DNA of 6,169 nucleotides from a candidate division TM6 bacterium UASB124 (GTDB lineage Bacteria; Dependentiae; Babeliae; Babeliales; RVW-14). Each line of letters starts with the position of its first letter. Within the stretch, counting starts at the first letter, position 1. Below are positions 6,138 through 6,169 of this stretch, one piece after another. The notes under the pieces are model-generated. The model was not told where the DNA came from. It worked only from the letters and a program-made list of their open reading frames with translations, and ran no database searches. The position numbers were made by a program, and so were the translations under genes. Where the stretch lies: NCBI GenBank assembly GCA_001468855.1, contig LDIV01000002.1, positions 100,649 to 106,817 of the forward strand, read 5' to 3'.

Positions 6138-6169
6138 TGGTGGAGATGAGCGGATTCGAACCGCTGACC
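6138..6169 (-). tRNA. tRNA 3' part, isotype unknown (cut by window edge)
   Basis: The minus strand shows GACC (end of the variable loop), T arm AGCGG-TTCGAAT-CCGCT, acceptor 3' strand CATCTCC, discriminator A and an encoded CCA. The anticodon lies beyond the window, so the isotype cannot be read. The expected 5' acceptor strand is GGAGATG. It lies 55 nt upstream of tRNA-Val on the same strand, so they are probably one transcript. Confidence 0.88.

Noticed and set aside
1..6169. CRISPR array, insertion sequence, phage or toxin-antitoxin system
   Set aside because: No spaced repeat series, transposase motif, terminal inverted repeats or small paired genes were seen. The window is almost filled by four protein genes and two tRNAs.

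Overview
The window is AT-rich bacterial DNA. It carries three minus-strand genes (positions 1-3211), then, across a divergent promoter region, uvrA on the plus strand (3460-6009). uvrA runs directly into a minus-strand tRNA pair (one complete tRNA, one cut by the window edge). The phylum cannot be fixed from these genes. The low GC, a secreted eukaryotic-type PPP phosphatase and a lone binding protein with no transporter would suit a host-associated or deep-branching lineage such as Candidatus Dependentiae, but this is a guess, not an assignment.

Minus-strand cluster: transcription probably starts at a good sigma70-type promoter (TTGGCA, 17 nt, extended TGC-TATTAT; 3266-3294). It first reads a signal-peptide-bearing metallophosphoesterase with all PPP-family motifs. 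About 90 nt later comes a periplasmic type I solute-binding protein of the Leu/Ile/Val-binding class. That gene overlaps by an ATGA junction with a membrane-anchored protein of which only the first 102 residues lie in the window. The visible part of this last protein resembles the first beta strands of the extracellular domain of pentameric ligand-gated ion channels (GLIC-like). With no ABC permease or ATPase gene in view, the pair looks more like a ligand-sensing module than a transporter.

Divergent region 3212-3459: both directions have a plausible sigma70 promoter, and an 8-bp inverted repeat lies across the uvrA promoter. No LexA-type box was seen.

uvrA: the product has both ABC ATPase cores, the UvrB-binding region and all three CxxC...CxxC zinc modules. 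It is only 849 residues long. The shortfall against ordinary UvrA (about 940) falls in one place, between the second and fourth cysteine pairs, where the canonical insertion domain should be. This is the most unusual feature of the window.

The right end holds a tRNA-Val(CAC) whose 3' end is the base right after the uvrA stop codon (convergent, zero spacing, no terminator). Upstream of it is the 3' part of a second tRNA that, unlike tRNA-Val, has an encoded CCA.
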